Below, piece after piece: positions 1 to 8,086 of a stretch of DNA of 64,000 bases; position 1 is the stretch's first letter; every line of letters begins with the position of its first letter. The notes below the pieces were generated by a model. It searched no databases. It was not told the origin of the DNA and saw only the letters and a list, made by a program, of their open reading frames with translations. The stretch spans positions 62,001-126,000 of the forward strand of contig NZ_AKIW01000020.1 in the NCBI RefSeq assembly GCF_000282635.1. Direction: 5' to 3'. The position numbers were made by a program, and so were the translations under genes. The DNA comes from Variovorax sp. CF313 (GTDB lineage: Bacteria > Pseudomonadota > Gammaproteobacteria > Burkholderiales > Burkholderiaceae_C).

Positions 1-374
1 AGCGCGCGGTTGCCGCCCGACAGCGCCCCGAAGGCGCGCGCCGCCGTCAGGTCGCCCCAGGTGGGCGTGTTCAGGTAGAACTCGCGGTCGCCCCAGCCGA
101 TGGCGATGAATTCGGCATCGGGCGGCGGCGCCCTGAAGTCTTTCAGCGGAAACACCTGCAGCCAGTCGATGGTGGCCGAGCGGATCGGGAACACGTAGTC
201 GGTGTGCACGCCGTTGCTCAGCACCCAGGCCTGTACGTCGCCCGGTGCATCGCCCGCAGGCCTCGCATTGGCGGGCCAGAACACCAGCGCGCAGGCCACG
301 ATCAGGTAGAGGCCTGTCAGCGCGGCGAAGCCCAGCAGCGTGAAGGCGATGCGGCGCAGCCAGCGTTTCGCCAT
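1..374 (-). CDS. DUF2459/TIGR02117 family protein, 3' end outside window
   Basis: The gene reads leftwards from ATG at 374, and only the first 124 codons are inside the window. A short basic N-terminus is followed by a hydrophobic segment (about residues 9-33), so the protein is probably membrane-anchored or exported. The stretches SNGVHTDYVFPI (residues 53-64) and GWGDREFYLNTPTWGDL (93-109) are the conserved landmarks of the TIGR02117/DUF2459 family. The biochemical function of that family is not known to me. The start lies 7 bases after the dinB stop on the same strand, so the two genes are probably co-transcribed. The family call is fairly secure; no function is proposed. Confidence 0.75.
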   Translation of the reverse strand, partial: MAKRWLRRIAFTLLGFAALTGLYLIVACALVFWPANARPAGDAPGDVQAWVLSNGVHTDYVFPIRSATIDWLQVFPLKDFRAPPPDAEFIAIGWGDREFYLNTPTWGDLTAARAFGALSGGNRA

Positions 375-381
375 GGCGCCG

Positions 382-1599
382 TCAGAACAGCGACGCGGTG
401 GTCGACGCGGGCTCCGGCGTCGCGCGGTGCGCACCGGTCCCCGTGGGCGCGAGCGCCTCAGGGCTGCCCGCCTTCGCCAGCGCGCCCACGCGCACGCCCA
501 GGAGGCGCAGCGGGCGCTCCAGCGGCACGCGCTTGAGGCACAGGCCGCCCGTGTGGCGGATGGTCTTCGCGTCGGACGTGAAGCGCTCGATGGTCTGGTC
601 GCGCGTGGCGATCTTGAAGTCGTCGTAGCGCAGCTTGATGCCGATGGTCTTGCCCACGTAACCCTTGCGCTGCAGGTCGGCGGCCAGCTGCTCGCACAGG
701 TGGGTGAAGATCGCGCCCAGCTCGGCGCGGTCGCGCACGGCGTGCAGGTCGCGGTCGAAAGTGGTCTCGCGGCTCATCGACACGGGTTCGCTCTCGGTCA
801 CCACCGGCCGGTTGTCGCGGCCCCAGGCCACCTCGTGCATCCACGCGCCCGTGGCCTTGCCGAAGGTGGCAACGAGCCAGTCGCGGTCGCGCGCCGCGAG
901 CTGGCCCACGGTCTCGATGCCGAAGCGCTTGAGCTTCTCGTCGGCCTTCGGCCCGATGCCGTTCACCTTGCGGCAGGGCAGCGGCCAGATGCGCGTTTCG
1001 AGGTCGTGCTCGTAGACCACCGAGATGCCGTTGGGCTTGTTGAACTCGCTCGCCATCTTGGCGATGAGCTTGTTGGGCGCCACGCCGATGGAGCAGGTCA
1101 GGCCGGTGGCGTCGAAGATGGCGGTCTGGATCAGCCGAGCCAGCGAGCGCCCGCCGTCGCGCTGGCCGCCGGGCACGTCGGTGAAGTCGATGTACACCTC
1201 GTCCACCCCGCGGTCTTCCATGAGCGGGGCGACCTCCAGGATGATGTTCTTGAAGGCGCGCGAATAGCGCCGGTACTCGTCGAAGTCCACCGGCAGGATG
1301 ATGGCCTGCGGGCACAGCTTGGCGGCCTTCATGAGCCCCATGGCCGAGCCGATGCCGAACTGCCGCGCGGGATAGGTGGCGGTGGTGATCACGCCGCGGC
1401 CCGTGTAGTCCTTCAGCAGCGGAAAGGCCGCGACCGGAATGTCGGCCAGCGTGCCGCCCTCGGGCAGGTCGCGGATGGCCTCGTCCACGCGCCGCCTGCC
1501 GCCGCCGATCACCACCGGCAGGCCCTTGAGCTGCGGATAGCGCAGCAACTCGACGGACGCGTAGAAGGCGTCCATGTCGAGGTGGGCGATGCGGCGCAT
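382..1599 (-). CDS. dinB: DNA polymerase IV (Y-family translesion polymerase)
   Basis: Error-prone Y-family polymerase that extends past lesions during the SOS response, 405 residues from ATG 1599. The N-terminus HLDMDAFYASVE carries the first metal-binding aspartates (D8 and D10). The motif RGVDEVYIDF supplies the second acidic pair. SIGVAPNKLIAKMAS and the helix-hairpin region NGIGPKADEKLKRFG follow in the usual order, and the little-finger domain fills the C-terminal part. The protein ends in TTASLF, which fits a beta-clamp-binding tail. A GTG at 1629, in frame and ten codons upstream, is an alternative start; neither start has a convincing ribosome-binding site. The next gene on the strand (DUF2459) follows after 7 bases. 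Confidence 0.93.
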   Translation of the reverse strand: MRRIAHLDMDAFYASVELLRYPQLKGLPVVIGGGRRRVDEAIRDLPEGGTLADIPVAAFPLLKDYTGRGVITTATYPARQFGIGSAMGLMKAAKLCPQAIILPVDFDEYRRYSRAFKNIILEVAPLMEDRGVDEVYIDFTDVPGGQRDGGRSLARLIQTAIFDATGLTCSIGVAPNKLIAKMASEFNKPNGISVVYEHDLETRIWPLPCRKVNGIGPKADEKLKRFGIETVGQLAARDRDWLVATFGKATGAWMHEVAWGRDNRPVVTESEPVSMSRETTFDRDLHAVRDRAELGAIFTHLCEQLAADLQRKGYVGKTIGIKLRYDDFKIATRDQTIERFTSDAKTIRHTGGLCLKRVPLERPLRLLGVRVGALAKAGSPEALAPTGTGAHRATPEPASTTASLF

Positions 1600-1737
1600 C
1601 GGCGGGGATGTCGGGGGCTCGGAACTCACGTTGACGATTGTCTCGCGCTCCGGCGGTGTTCGCCTGCCGGGCGACCGCGTGCAAGAATGCGCCCGATTGC
1701 AGATGGACCCTCCGATGGCATGGGAAAGGGAAATGGC

Positions 1738-2577
1738 ATGGATGACGAAGTCGAAGGCTTGAGCATCGCGCTGACGCCGGTGCAGATGGCCGCGGTACTG
1801 GGCGGGCAGGACGTGCCCGAATCCGCGAGCTGGAGCAACCGGCTCTGGGGCACCGTGGGGCTGGTGGGCGGTGTCGTGGAACTGGTCGGCGCCGGCGTGC
1901 TCTGCGTCGCACCCGAACCCACGATGGTGACCAAGGCCGGCTGCGTGGTGCTGGGCGTGCACAGCTTCGACACCATGGCGACGTCGGGCCGCCAGATCTG
2001 GACCGGCACGCCGCAGCGCACGGCCACCGCCGTGACCGCCAGCTCGGCGGCCGAGGCGCTGGGCGCTTCGCGCGACACGGCCGATGGCATCGGGCTTGCG
2101 GTGGATGTGGCGGTGCCGCTGGTCGTGGCATCGGCGCTGGGAGCCGCACGCATCGTCGCCGTGATGCGCGGCGGCCGCATCCGGCTGGCCGAGCACGAGG
2201 CCGCAGCGGGATCGAGGCTGGGCGGCCACACCATGGCGCGGCATGTCGGGCAGACCGACGCCCAATTGCTGGCCAGGGTGCGAACCGCCACCCGGCCGGG
2301 TCCCAGGGCCGTGTCCACCTTTGGCGACCTTGCCACCGCGGAGCGCGCGATCACCGAGACGCTGCGTGTCAACGCCGCCGCGGTGCGCGCGTGGTCGCGC
2401 GGGGCGGCCGCGGGCAGCAAGTCGCCGGAGCTGGAGCACGTGCTGAGCTACGTGGTGGGGCGCGGCGTGCAGTTCGGCAGCACGGCCGTCAATGACCTCT
2501 CCGGCGTGCGGATCATCCTCAAGATGGAAAGCTACAACGGCAAGCCGTTCTACATCCTCACGGCCTATCCGATCTGA
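1738..2577 (+). CDS. RNase A-like toxin domain protein (CdiA-CT RNase A family)
   Basis: This 279-residue protein has two parts. The N-terminus (LTPVQMAAVLGG, then hydrophobic Gly/Ala/Val-rich stretches at about 38-58 and 117-143) resembles the pre-toxin segment seen in stand-alone toxins. From about residue 160 it matches the bacterial CdiA C-terminal RNase A fold. H169 (in ARHVG) and R180 (in LLARV) are 11 residues apart, and T275 and Y277 occur in ILTAYP. The same spacing of His, Arg, Thr and Tyr forms the active site described for the Yersinia kristensenii CdiA toxin. Start 1738 is chosen because of the purine-rich GGGAAAGGGA just upstream; ATG 1720 is also possible. There is no signal peptide, and no obvious immunity gene follows on the same strand. 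Family assignment is strong; the delivery route is unknown. Confidence 0.82.
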   Translation: MDDEVEGLSIALTPVQMAAVLGGQDVPESASWSNRLWGTVGLVGGVVELVGAGVLCVAPEPTMVTKAGCVVLGVHSFDTMATSGRQIWTGTPQRTATAVTASSAAEALGASRDTADGIGLAVDVAVPLVVASALGAARIVAVMRGGRIRLAEHEAAAGSRLGGHTMARHVGQTDAQLLARVRTATRPGPRAVSTFGDLATAERAITETLRVNAAAVRAWSRGAAAGSKSPELEHVLSYVVGRGVQFGSTAVNDLSGVRIILKMESYNGKPFYILTAYPI

Positions 2578-2601
2578 GCGCCGCGGCGCGGCGCAGCAGG
2601 C

Positions 2602-3222
2602 CTACGGGAAAGAAGGGGCTTCGCCCGTCGTCCACACGTCGGCGCCGAGCTCGCTTGCAAGACGGGCCACGAGCTTCGCGGTGCGCTCGCGCAGCGGGGC
2701 AATGCGGGCCTGCAGGCCGGCCCTGGGCAGCGCAACGGCCTGGCCGGGTTCTTCGGAATCGGGGTCGCTTTCGCGGATGTAGAGCGTGCCGTTGCGAGCC
2801 CAGACCTCCACCGCCCAGCCCTGGTCCTGGTCGTCGTAGATATTGCCCTCGTCGTGCCCGGCCACGGCGACGAGGAAGTGGTCCATGGAAGAGAAGGTGT
2901 CGTACCAGGGGAAGGACAGGTGCACGTCCGCCTCCTCGTTGTCGAGCCGCAGGTCCATCCAGAAATACTGGCGTACCTGGTGGAGTTTCAATGCGTGCTG
3001 CCGGGCCAGCGCGGCCACCTGGCCGTAGTACGCGGCAAGCTCCGCCTCGTGCCCGATGGCCTCCGAGGTGCGCACTCGCAAGCGCTCGGCGCGCTGGAAT
3101 TCCGGCAATGCGAGCGGCTCGGGCCGCTGGTACGGCGCAGCGTTGAACGCGTCCCACAAATGAAATGCGATCTCGGGCTCCAGCGAGTTGATCGGCTTGG
3201 CATCGGCGAACCAGGGTTCCAC
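2602..3222 (-). CDS. hypothetical acidic protein, possible immunity candidate
   Basis: This 206-residue protein starts at GTG 3222, decided by a strong AGAGGAG ribosome-binding site 8 bases upstream. I recognise no domain. The middle is rich in aromatic and acidic residues (YFWMDLRLDNEEADVHLSF, about residues 87-105). The C-terminal half is strongly acidic (DDQDQGWAVEV, then ESDPDSEEPG). No membrane segment or signal peptide is visible. It converges tail to tail with the RNase A-like toxin gene (24-base gap) and lies 86 bases downstream of dctM on the same strand. An acidic cytoplasmic protein next to a basic RNase toxin could be its immunity protein. Immunity genes usually follow the toxin on the same strand, however, so this is only a guess. 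Confidence 0.6.
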   Translation of the reverse strand: MEPWFADAKPINSLEPEIAFHLWDAFNAAPYQRPEPLALPEFQRAERLRVRTSEAIGHEAELAAYYGQVAALARQHALKLHQVRQYFWMDLRLDNEEADVHLSFPWYDTFSSMDHFLVAVAGHDEGNIYDDQDQGWAVEVWARNGTLYIRESDPDSEEPGQAVALPRAGLQARIAPLRERTAKLVARLASELGADVWTTGEAPSFP

Positions 3223-3308
3223 TTGCGCGCTCCTCTGAATGGTCGAGCGGACGATGTTAGCCCGCGTCGAAGGTCGTGTGCCGCGCGTTGTGCGGCACAC
3301 CGCGAGTG

Positions 3309-4799
3309 CTATCTCTCCTCGGGTGGCGTGGTGCTGTCGCCGGCGTCGGGCGGTGCCATCTCGCGCATCAGGCGGTCCACTGCTTCGTCGTTCATCGGCT
3401 CGGCCGGCGCGAGCGCGGTGGGCGAGGTGCGCAGCCAGCGCGTGGTGGCCGGCAGCGCCATCACCAGCGCGGTCACGGTGGCCAGCACCGCCAGGTAGGG
3501 CGCCAGCGCCCGTGCCACCGCGGCCACTGGCGGACGCGGCGCGGCCTGCCCGCGCGCCAGCACCAGCGCATAGCCGAAAGGCGGCAGCAGGAAGCCGGCC
3601 TGCAGCACCAGCAGGGTGAGCGTGGCGATCCAGGCCGCGTCGTCGAGCTGCGCGAGCACCGGCGGCATCACGATGGGCACGATCAGGAAGATCAGCTCGA
3701 AGGCGTCGAGCACGAAGGCGCATGCCAGCAGCACGGCAAGCACCACCAGGAGCCCGACCATGGGATGCCCCTGAAGCGCCAGCATGAGCCGCGCGATCAG
3801 CCCGTCGGTGCCGAAGCCGCGCAGCAGCAGCGAGAAGGTGGTGGCCGCCGCCAGCAGCGCATACAGCGCGCCGGTGAGCGCCATGGCGTCGTCGAGCACC
3901 TGCCACAGCACCGGTCGCGTGAGCTGGCGCGACACCACGCCCCAGCCGAGCAGCAGCACGCAGGCGGCGGCCGCGCCCTCGACCGCGCGCACCTTGCCCA
4001 GCGTGACCAGCAGGAGCAGCGCGCCGATCAGCAGGGGCACGAGCAGCAGCGTCCAGCCTTCGCGCCAATCCATAGGCTCGCGCGGCGCCACGGGTCGGGG
4101 CTTGCGCCGTGCGCCGAACCACGCGACCGCGAGCCAGCCGAGCAGCAACGCCGCCGCCGGCACCAGCGCCGCCTGCAGGATGTCCTGCGTGTTGACGATG
4201 CGGTTGGCTGCGCCGGCGGCAGCCGTGGGCAGCGCCAGCGCGCGCGCCATGTTCACGCCCTCGGTGTGGGCGCGCAGCATCGCGTCGCCGAGCAGCAGCA
4301 ACACCAGCGAGGGCGGCACGATCACGCCCAGCGTGCTGGTCACGGCCACGAGCGCGGTGCGCCGTGCCGCGGGCAGGCCTTCGCGTGCCCAGCCCTTGCC
4401 GGCGGTGCGCGCGAGCATCAGCAGGCTGGCGCCGACCGAGCCGTTCATCGGCGCGAGCATCAGGCCCAGCACCATGCCGGCCAGCTCGGGTGCCGCGCGT
4501 GGCGCGACGAAGGCCAGCGCCTTGCGCAGGCCGTTGTACAGATGCTCGGCCAGCGCCAGCCGGTTGAGTAGCGCGCCCACCAGCGCATAGAGCGCCAGCG
4601 CCTGCAGCAGATCGTGCTCCAGCAGGCCGACGATGCGCCACGGCAGGTTCTGCAGCAACGCGACATCGAACGCGCCCAACGCCAGCCCGGCCGCTGCGCC
4701 CAGCGTGCACACGCCGAGCAGCACGGCATAGGTCGGCCAGCCGGTGGTCATCATCAGCGCCAGGGCCAGCGCGAGCAGGGCGAGTCCGAGCCAGGCCAT
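3309..4799 (-). CDS. dctM: TRAP transporter large permease (DctM-type)
   Basis: Large membrane subunit of a tripartite ATP-independent periplasmic transporter, which imports organic acids using a sodium or proton gradient. The 496-residue protein is almost entirely hydrophobic, with about 12 predicted membrane segments. It shows the DctM landmarks of a glycine-rich loop (APMNGSVGASLLMLARTAG) and the conserved VIVPPSLVLLL stretch. It starts at ATG 4799, immediately after the dctQ stop, so the two are co-translated. No periplasmic DctP receptor gene lies beside them, which is unusual. The substrate cannot be read from the sequence. Confidence 0.88.
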   Translation of the reverse strand: MAWLGLALLALALALMMTTGWPTYAVLLGVCTLGAAAGLALGAFDVALLQNLPWRIVGLLEHDLLQALALYALVGALLNRLALAEHLYNGLRKALAFVAPRAAPELAGMVLGLMLAPMNGSVGASLLMLARTAGKGWAREGLPAARRTALVAVTSTLGVIVPPSLVLLLLGDAMLRAHTEGVNMARALALPTAAAGAANRIVNTQDILQAALVPAAALLLGWLAVAWFGARRKPRPVAPREPMDWREGWTLLLVPLLIGALLLLVTLGKVRAVEGAAAACVLLLGWGVVSRQLTRPVLWQVLDDAMALTGALYALLAAATTFSLLLRGFGTDGLIARLMLALQGHPMVGLLVVLAVLLACAFVLDAFELIFLIVPIVMPPVLAQLDDAAWIATLTLLVLQAGFLLPPFGYALVLARGQAAPRPPVAAVARALAPYLAVLATVTALVMALPATTRWLRTSPTALAPAEPMNDEAVDRLMREMAPPDAGDSTTPPEER

Positions 4800-5321
4800 C
4801 TATTGCCCGGGCAGTCGACGTTCGTGCCAGAGGTCGAGCACGCTTTGCACCGCCAGCAGCACCGCGAGCAGCAGCAGCGCCACCTTGATCATGAAATAGC
4901 CGGGGTTGAAGGTGTCGGGGAACAGTTCGAACGCGGCCACCGCGCGCAGCACCGGCACGGTGCCCGTCGCGATCAGGAACAGTGCCCACGGCAGCACGCA
5001 CAGCGCCGCGCCGATGCGGCGCAGCCGCGCATAGCGCCCGGCGGTGTCGGCGGCCAGGTCGGGCCGCGCCACCAGATGCGCGCCGCGGCGCCCGGCATGC
5101 CGCAGCGCCACGGCCACGTACAGCGCGAACAGCCACTGCGCGAGGTCGTTGGCCTGCGTCGGTCCGTTGCCCGAGCCGGCAAGGTCGCGCAGCGGCCATT
5201 GCGCGAACAGCAGCAGCGCGATGGCGATGGCGAAGGGCATCGCCGCGCGGTCGACCCAGTCGAGCCCGCGCGGCACCGGTGGCGCGGGGCGGGTCTCTGG
5301 TGTTTCGGCCGGTGGCGTCAT
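4800..5321 (-). CDS. dctQ: TRAP transporter small permease (DctQ-type)
   Basis: Small membrane subunit of the TRAP transporter, pairing with the DctM protein encoded directly downstream. The 173 residues contain four hydrophobic segments (around 28-42, 62-74, 106-124 and 140-162), which is the normal DctQ topology and length. The N-terminal 18 residues are proline-rich and hydrophilic. The stop codon abuts the dctM ATG, showing a tight operon. The gene is divergent from the glycolipid-binding-family gene at 5417, with 95 bases between them for both promoters. The family call relies on topology and the DctM neighbour, since DctQ proteins are poorly conserved. Confidence 0.78.
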   Translation of the reverse strand: MTPPAETPETRPAPPVPRGLDWVDRAAMPFAIAIALLLFAQWPLRDLAGSGNGPTQANDLAQWLFALYVAVALRHAGRRGAHLVARPDLAADTAGRYARLRRIGAALCVLPWALFLIATGTVPVLRAVAAFELFPDTFNPGYFMIKVALLLLAVLLAVQSVLDLWHERRLPGQ

Positions 5322-5416
5322 GCGTGGCGATCCTGTTCCCCGAACCTGACTTCCACCTGTGGGCGCCGCGGGTCATGGCTTGCGTGGTGGAGCATGCCGG
5401 TGCCATCATCCGCGCC

Positions 5417-5980
5417 ATGCAAACCGTCGCCTCCATCCTCTGGCGCAGGCTCGATGTACCCGGCCACGACGCCTGCCGCCTCGAACGCAATGCTTCGGCC
5501 TGGCAACTCGATGGTGCGGCCGTGTTCCGGCTGGAAGACGGCCGCAACGGCCAGCTGCACTACCGCGTGCGATGCGACCTGCACTGGCACACCCAATGGG
5601 GCACGGTGCGCGGCTGGCTCGGCGATTCGGCCGTCGACCTGTCGATCGCCCGTGACGCGCACGGCCGCTGGAAGCTCAACGACGAGGCGGTGCCCGACCT
5701 GTCGCACTGCGTCGACCTCGACCTGGGCTTCACGCCCGCCACCAACCTGCTGCAACTGCGCCGGCTCAACCTGGCGAAGGGCGAGGGCGCCGATGCGCCG
5801 GCGGCCTGGGTCGACCTCGACGGCGGCGGCGTGCTGAGCGAGCTGATGCAGCGCTACGAGCGGCGCAGCGACACCGAATATGCCTACGAGGCGAAGCGCT
5901 TCGACTATGCGGCGACGCTGGGCGTGACGCAAGACAGCTTCGTGCGCGACTATCCGCGGCTCTGGGTCGCCGAAAAGTAA
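5417..5980 (+). CDS. putative glycolipid-binding family protein (PF06475-type)
   Basis: This 187-residue soluble protein contains the family blocks ILWRRLDVPGHDACRL (residues 7-22), a central VRCDLHWHTQWGTVRGW and DLDLGFTPATNLLQLRRLNL. These are characteristic of the putative glycolipid-binding family (PF06475). The name derives from distant structural similarity, and no enzymatic activity is established. The ATG at 5417 is chosen because conserved sequence begins almost at once. The gene stands alone between the TRAP operon and the GlxA-type regulator, with no sign of an operon. Confidence 0.8.
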   Translation: MQTVASILWRRLDVPGHDACRLERNASAWQLDGAAVFRLEDGRNGQLHYRVRCDLHWHTQWGTVRGWLGDSAVDLSIARDAHGRWKLNDEAVPDLSHCVDLDLGFTPATNLLQLRRLNLAKGEGADAPAAWVDLDGGGVLSELMQRYERRSDTEYAYEAKRFDYAATLGVTQDSFVRDYPRLWVAEK

Positions 5981-6015
5981 TGCCGGAGCGCGAGTCGCGG
6001 TTCGCCTTCTCGTCG

Positions 6016-6969
6016 TCAGCTGGCGAAGCGCCTGCGGTATTCCACGAGGCTCACGCCCAGGCGGCGGCCGAACGCGCGCCTGAAGCCGTCCACGTTCGCA
6101 TAGCCCACCGCATCGGCCAGCCGCTTGGCCGGCAGGTCTGACTCCTCGGCCAGGCGGCGGGCGGCGTCGATCCTCGCATTCTCGACAAACTCCGCCGGCG
6201 TGGTTCCGGTTTCGCCGCGGAAGATGCGCGCGAAGTTCCGCTCGCTCATGCCGGCGCGCAAGGCGAGGGCCGGCACGGACAGGTCGTCCTTGAGGTTCGC
6301 GAGCACGTGGTCCTGCACCTCGCGCATGTTGGAGCGCTCCGAGGTCTGTGCCGCCAGGTGGGCGCTGAACTGGCTCTGGCCGCCGGGCCGCTTGAGGAAC
6401 ATCACCAGCTGGCGCGCCACGCTCAGCGCGAGGTCGCGGCCATGGTCTTCCTCCACCATGGCCAGCGCGAGGTCCATGCCGGCCGTGACCCCGGCGGAGG
6501 TGAAGAGCTGGCCGTCCCTCACGTAGATCGCGTCCGCCTCGACGCTCGCTAGCGGGTAGTCCGACGCGAGGCGGCCAGCGAGCTTCCAGTGGGTTGCCAC
6601 GCGCTTGCCGTCGAGCAGGCCGCTGGCGGCCAGCACGAAGGCGCCGCTGCACACCGAGCCATAACGCCGCACGGTGCGGGCCTGACGCCTGAGCCAATCC
6701 TGCAGTTGCATGTCGGTCGCCATGTCTTTCACGCGGGGGCTGCCCGCAACGAGCAGGGTGTCGATGGCGCCGCAATGCGTGGCCACCGTGGAATCGACAC
6801 CCAGCCGCAATCCGCCGCTGCTCTTGAGCATGCCTTCCCCGGTGCCGATCACCTGGACCTGGTAGGCGCGCGGTTTGCCGAGCTGCTGCGATGCCTCGGC
6901 GAAGACGTCGGCGGGCCCGGCCACGTCGAGCAGCTGGAAACGGGGGAAAGCGAGGATGGCGACGCGCAT
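6016..6969 (-). CDS. GlxA-family transcriptional regulator (DJ-1/PfpI + AraC HTH)
   Basis: This 317-residue regulator has an N-terminal DJ-1/PfpI-like domain (about 1-185) with the nucleophile-elbow-like SVCSGAF motif. A C-terminal AraC-type double helix-turn-helix (about 215-315) ends in GYANVDGFRRAFGRRLGVS. The layout is that of GlxA/FtrA-type activators, in which the amidase-like domain senses a ligand. It is divergent from the SLAC1/TDT channel gene, with a 109-base shared upstream region (6970-7078), so it probably controls that gene. ATG 6969 starts exactly at the conserved MRVAILAFP. Effector unknown. Confidence 0.9.
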   Translation of the reverse strand: MRVAILAFPRFQLLDVAGPADVFAEASQQLGKPRAYQVQVIGTGEGMLKSSGGLRLGVDSTVATHCGAIDTLLVAGSPRVKDMATDMQLQDWLRRQARTVRRYGSVCSGAFVLAASGLLDGKRVATHWKLAGRLASDYPLASVEADAIYVRDGQLFTSAGVTAGMDLALAMVEEDHGRDLALSVARQLVMFLKRPGGQSQFSAHLAAQTSERSNMREVQDHVLANLKDDLSVPALALRAGMSERNFARIFRGETGTTPAEFVENARIDAARRLAEESDLPAKRLADAVGYANVDGFRRAFGRRLGVSLVEYRRRFAS

Positions 6970-7078
6970 GGCAGACAAGGCCCCGGGATTGGCGGAAAAC
7001 GCCGTGAGTTGGCAAAAACGACGGTGGGAGTCTGGCGGAAAATACAAACTAATGCAAATCCAGACAAGGGCGTCCGAC

Positions 7079-8083
7079 ATGCAAAACCAAGCTCTGAATC
7101 CTTCTTCACCGGCCATTGCGTCGATCGCGCCTCGCGCGCAAGCCTCCGTGCGCAATCTCCCGGTCAACCTGTTCGCCTCGGTGATGGGCCTTACCGGACT
7201 GGCCCTCGCATGGCGGCTCGCGCACGACAGCCTGGGTGCGCCGGCCATCGTCGGCGAGACCGTCGGGGCGTTCGCGCTGGGCGTCTTCGTGCTCATCTCG
7301 ATGGGCTACCTGGCAAAGCTCGTGAGGCACCCGCAGGCGGTGCAGGCGGAATTCCACCACCCCGTGGCGGGCAACTTCTTCGGCACCATCGCGATTTCCA
7401 TCCTGCTGCTGTCGGCCGTCGTGGCGCCGTACAGCGCGCCCCTGGCGCACCTCGCGTGGACCGTGGGGCTGCTCGCGACCCTGGCACTGAGCTTCGTCGG
7501 CCTGTCGAGGCTGCTGAAGGGGCAGGTGGATGCCTCGCTCGCCGTGCCGGCCTGGATCATCCCGGGCGTGGCCACGCTCGACATTCCCGTCACCGGCGCG
7601 CACATGCCGATGGCATGGGCGCCCGAACTCAATCTGGCCGCCGGCGCGGTCGGCGCGGTGCTGGCGCTCGTGCTCTTCACGATGATCATCGGCCGGCTGG
7701 TGCATCGCGACCCGCTCGCTCCCGCCATGGAGCCGTCGCTGATGATCCTGGTGGCGCCCTTTGCGGTGGGCTTTCTCGCGTACACCAACATCGTCGGCGA
7801 GATCGACCGCTTTGCCTCGCTGCTCTTCTACTTCGGCCTCTTCATGTTCGCGGTGGTCGCGCCGAAGGTGTTCCGCCGCGGCGCCACGTTCTCGCCGAGC
7901 TGGTGGGCGATCGGCTTCCCGTTGGCCGCGCTCGCCAATGCCGCGCTGAAGTACGCCGGGTCGCGCGCGAGCGAGCCGCTCTGGGTGATTGCCGTGGCGC
8001 TGCTGGTCGCGCTCAACCTGGCGCTGGCGGTTCTCACGGTGAAGACCGTGCGGATTGCGCTCAACGGGAAGCTGTTCGCCTGA
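7079..8083 (+). CDS. SLAC1/TDT-family anion channel or transporter
   Basis: This 334-residue integral membrane protein has about ten hydrophobic helices. It carries landmarks of the tellurite-resistance/dicarboxylate (TDT, TehA/SLAC1) family. Examples are FASVMGLTGLALAWR near the N-terminus, FHHPVAGNFFGTI in the second loop and FYFGLFMFAVVAPK late in the protein. Members pass small anions or export compounds such as sulfite. ATG 7079 is preferred over 7052 because AAGGG lies nine bases upstream. Its divergent neighbour is the GlxA-type regulator, which probably controls it. It converges with the methyltransferase gene, with 3 bases between the stops. Confidence 0.85.
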   Translation: MQNQALNPSSPAIASIAPRAQASVRNLPVNLFASVMGLTGLALAWRLAHDSLGAPAIVGETVGAFALGVFVLISMGYLAKLVRHPQAVQAEFHHPVAGNFFGTIAISILLLSAVVAPYSAPLAHLAWTVGLLATLALSFVGLSRLLKGQVDASLAVPAWIIPGVATLDIPVTGAHMPMAWAPELNLAAGAVGAVLALVLFTMIIGRLVHRDPLAPAMEPSLMILVAPFAVGFLAYTNIVGEIDRFASLLFYFGLFMFAVVAPKVFRRGATFSPSWWAIGFPLAALANAALKYAGSRASEPLWVIAVALLVALNLALAVLTVKTVRIALNGKLFA

Positions 8084-8086
8084 GCC

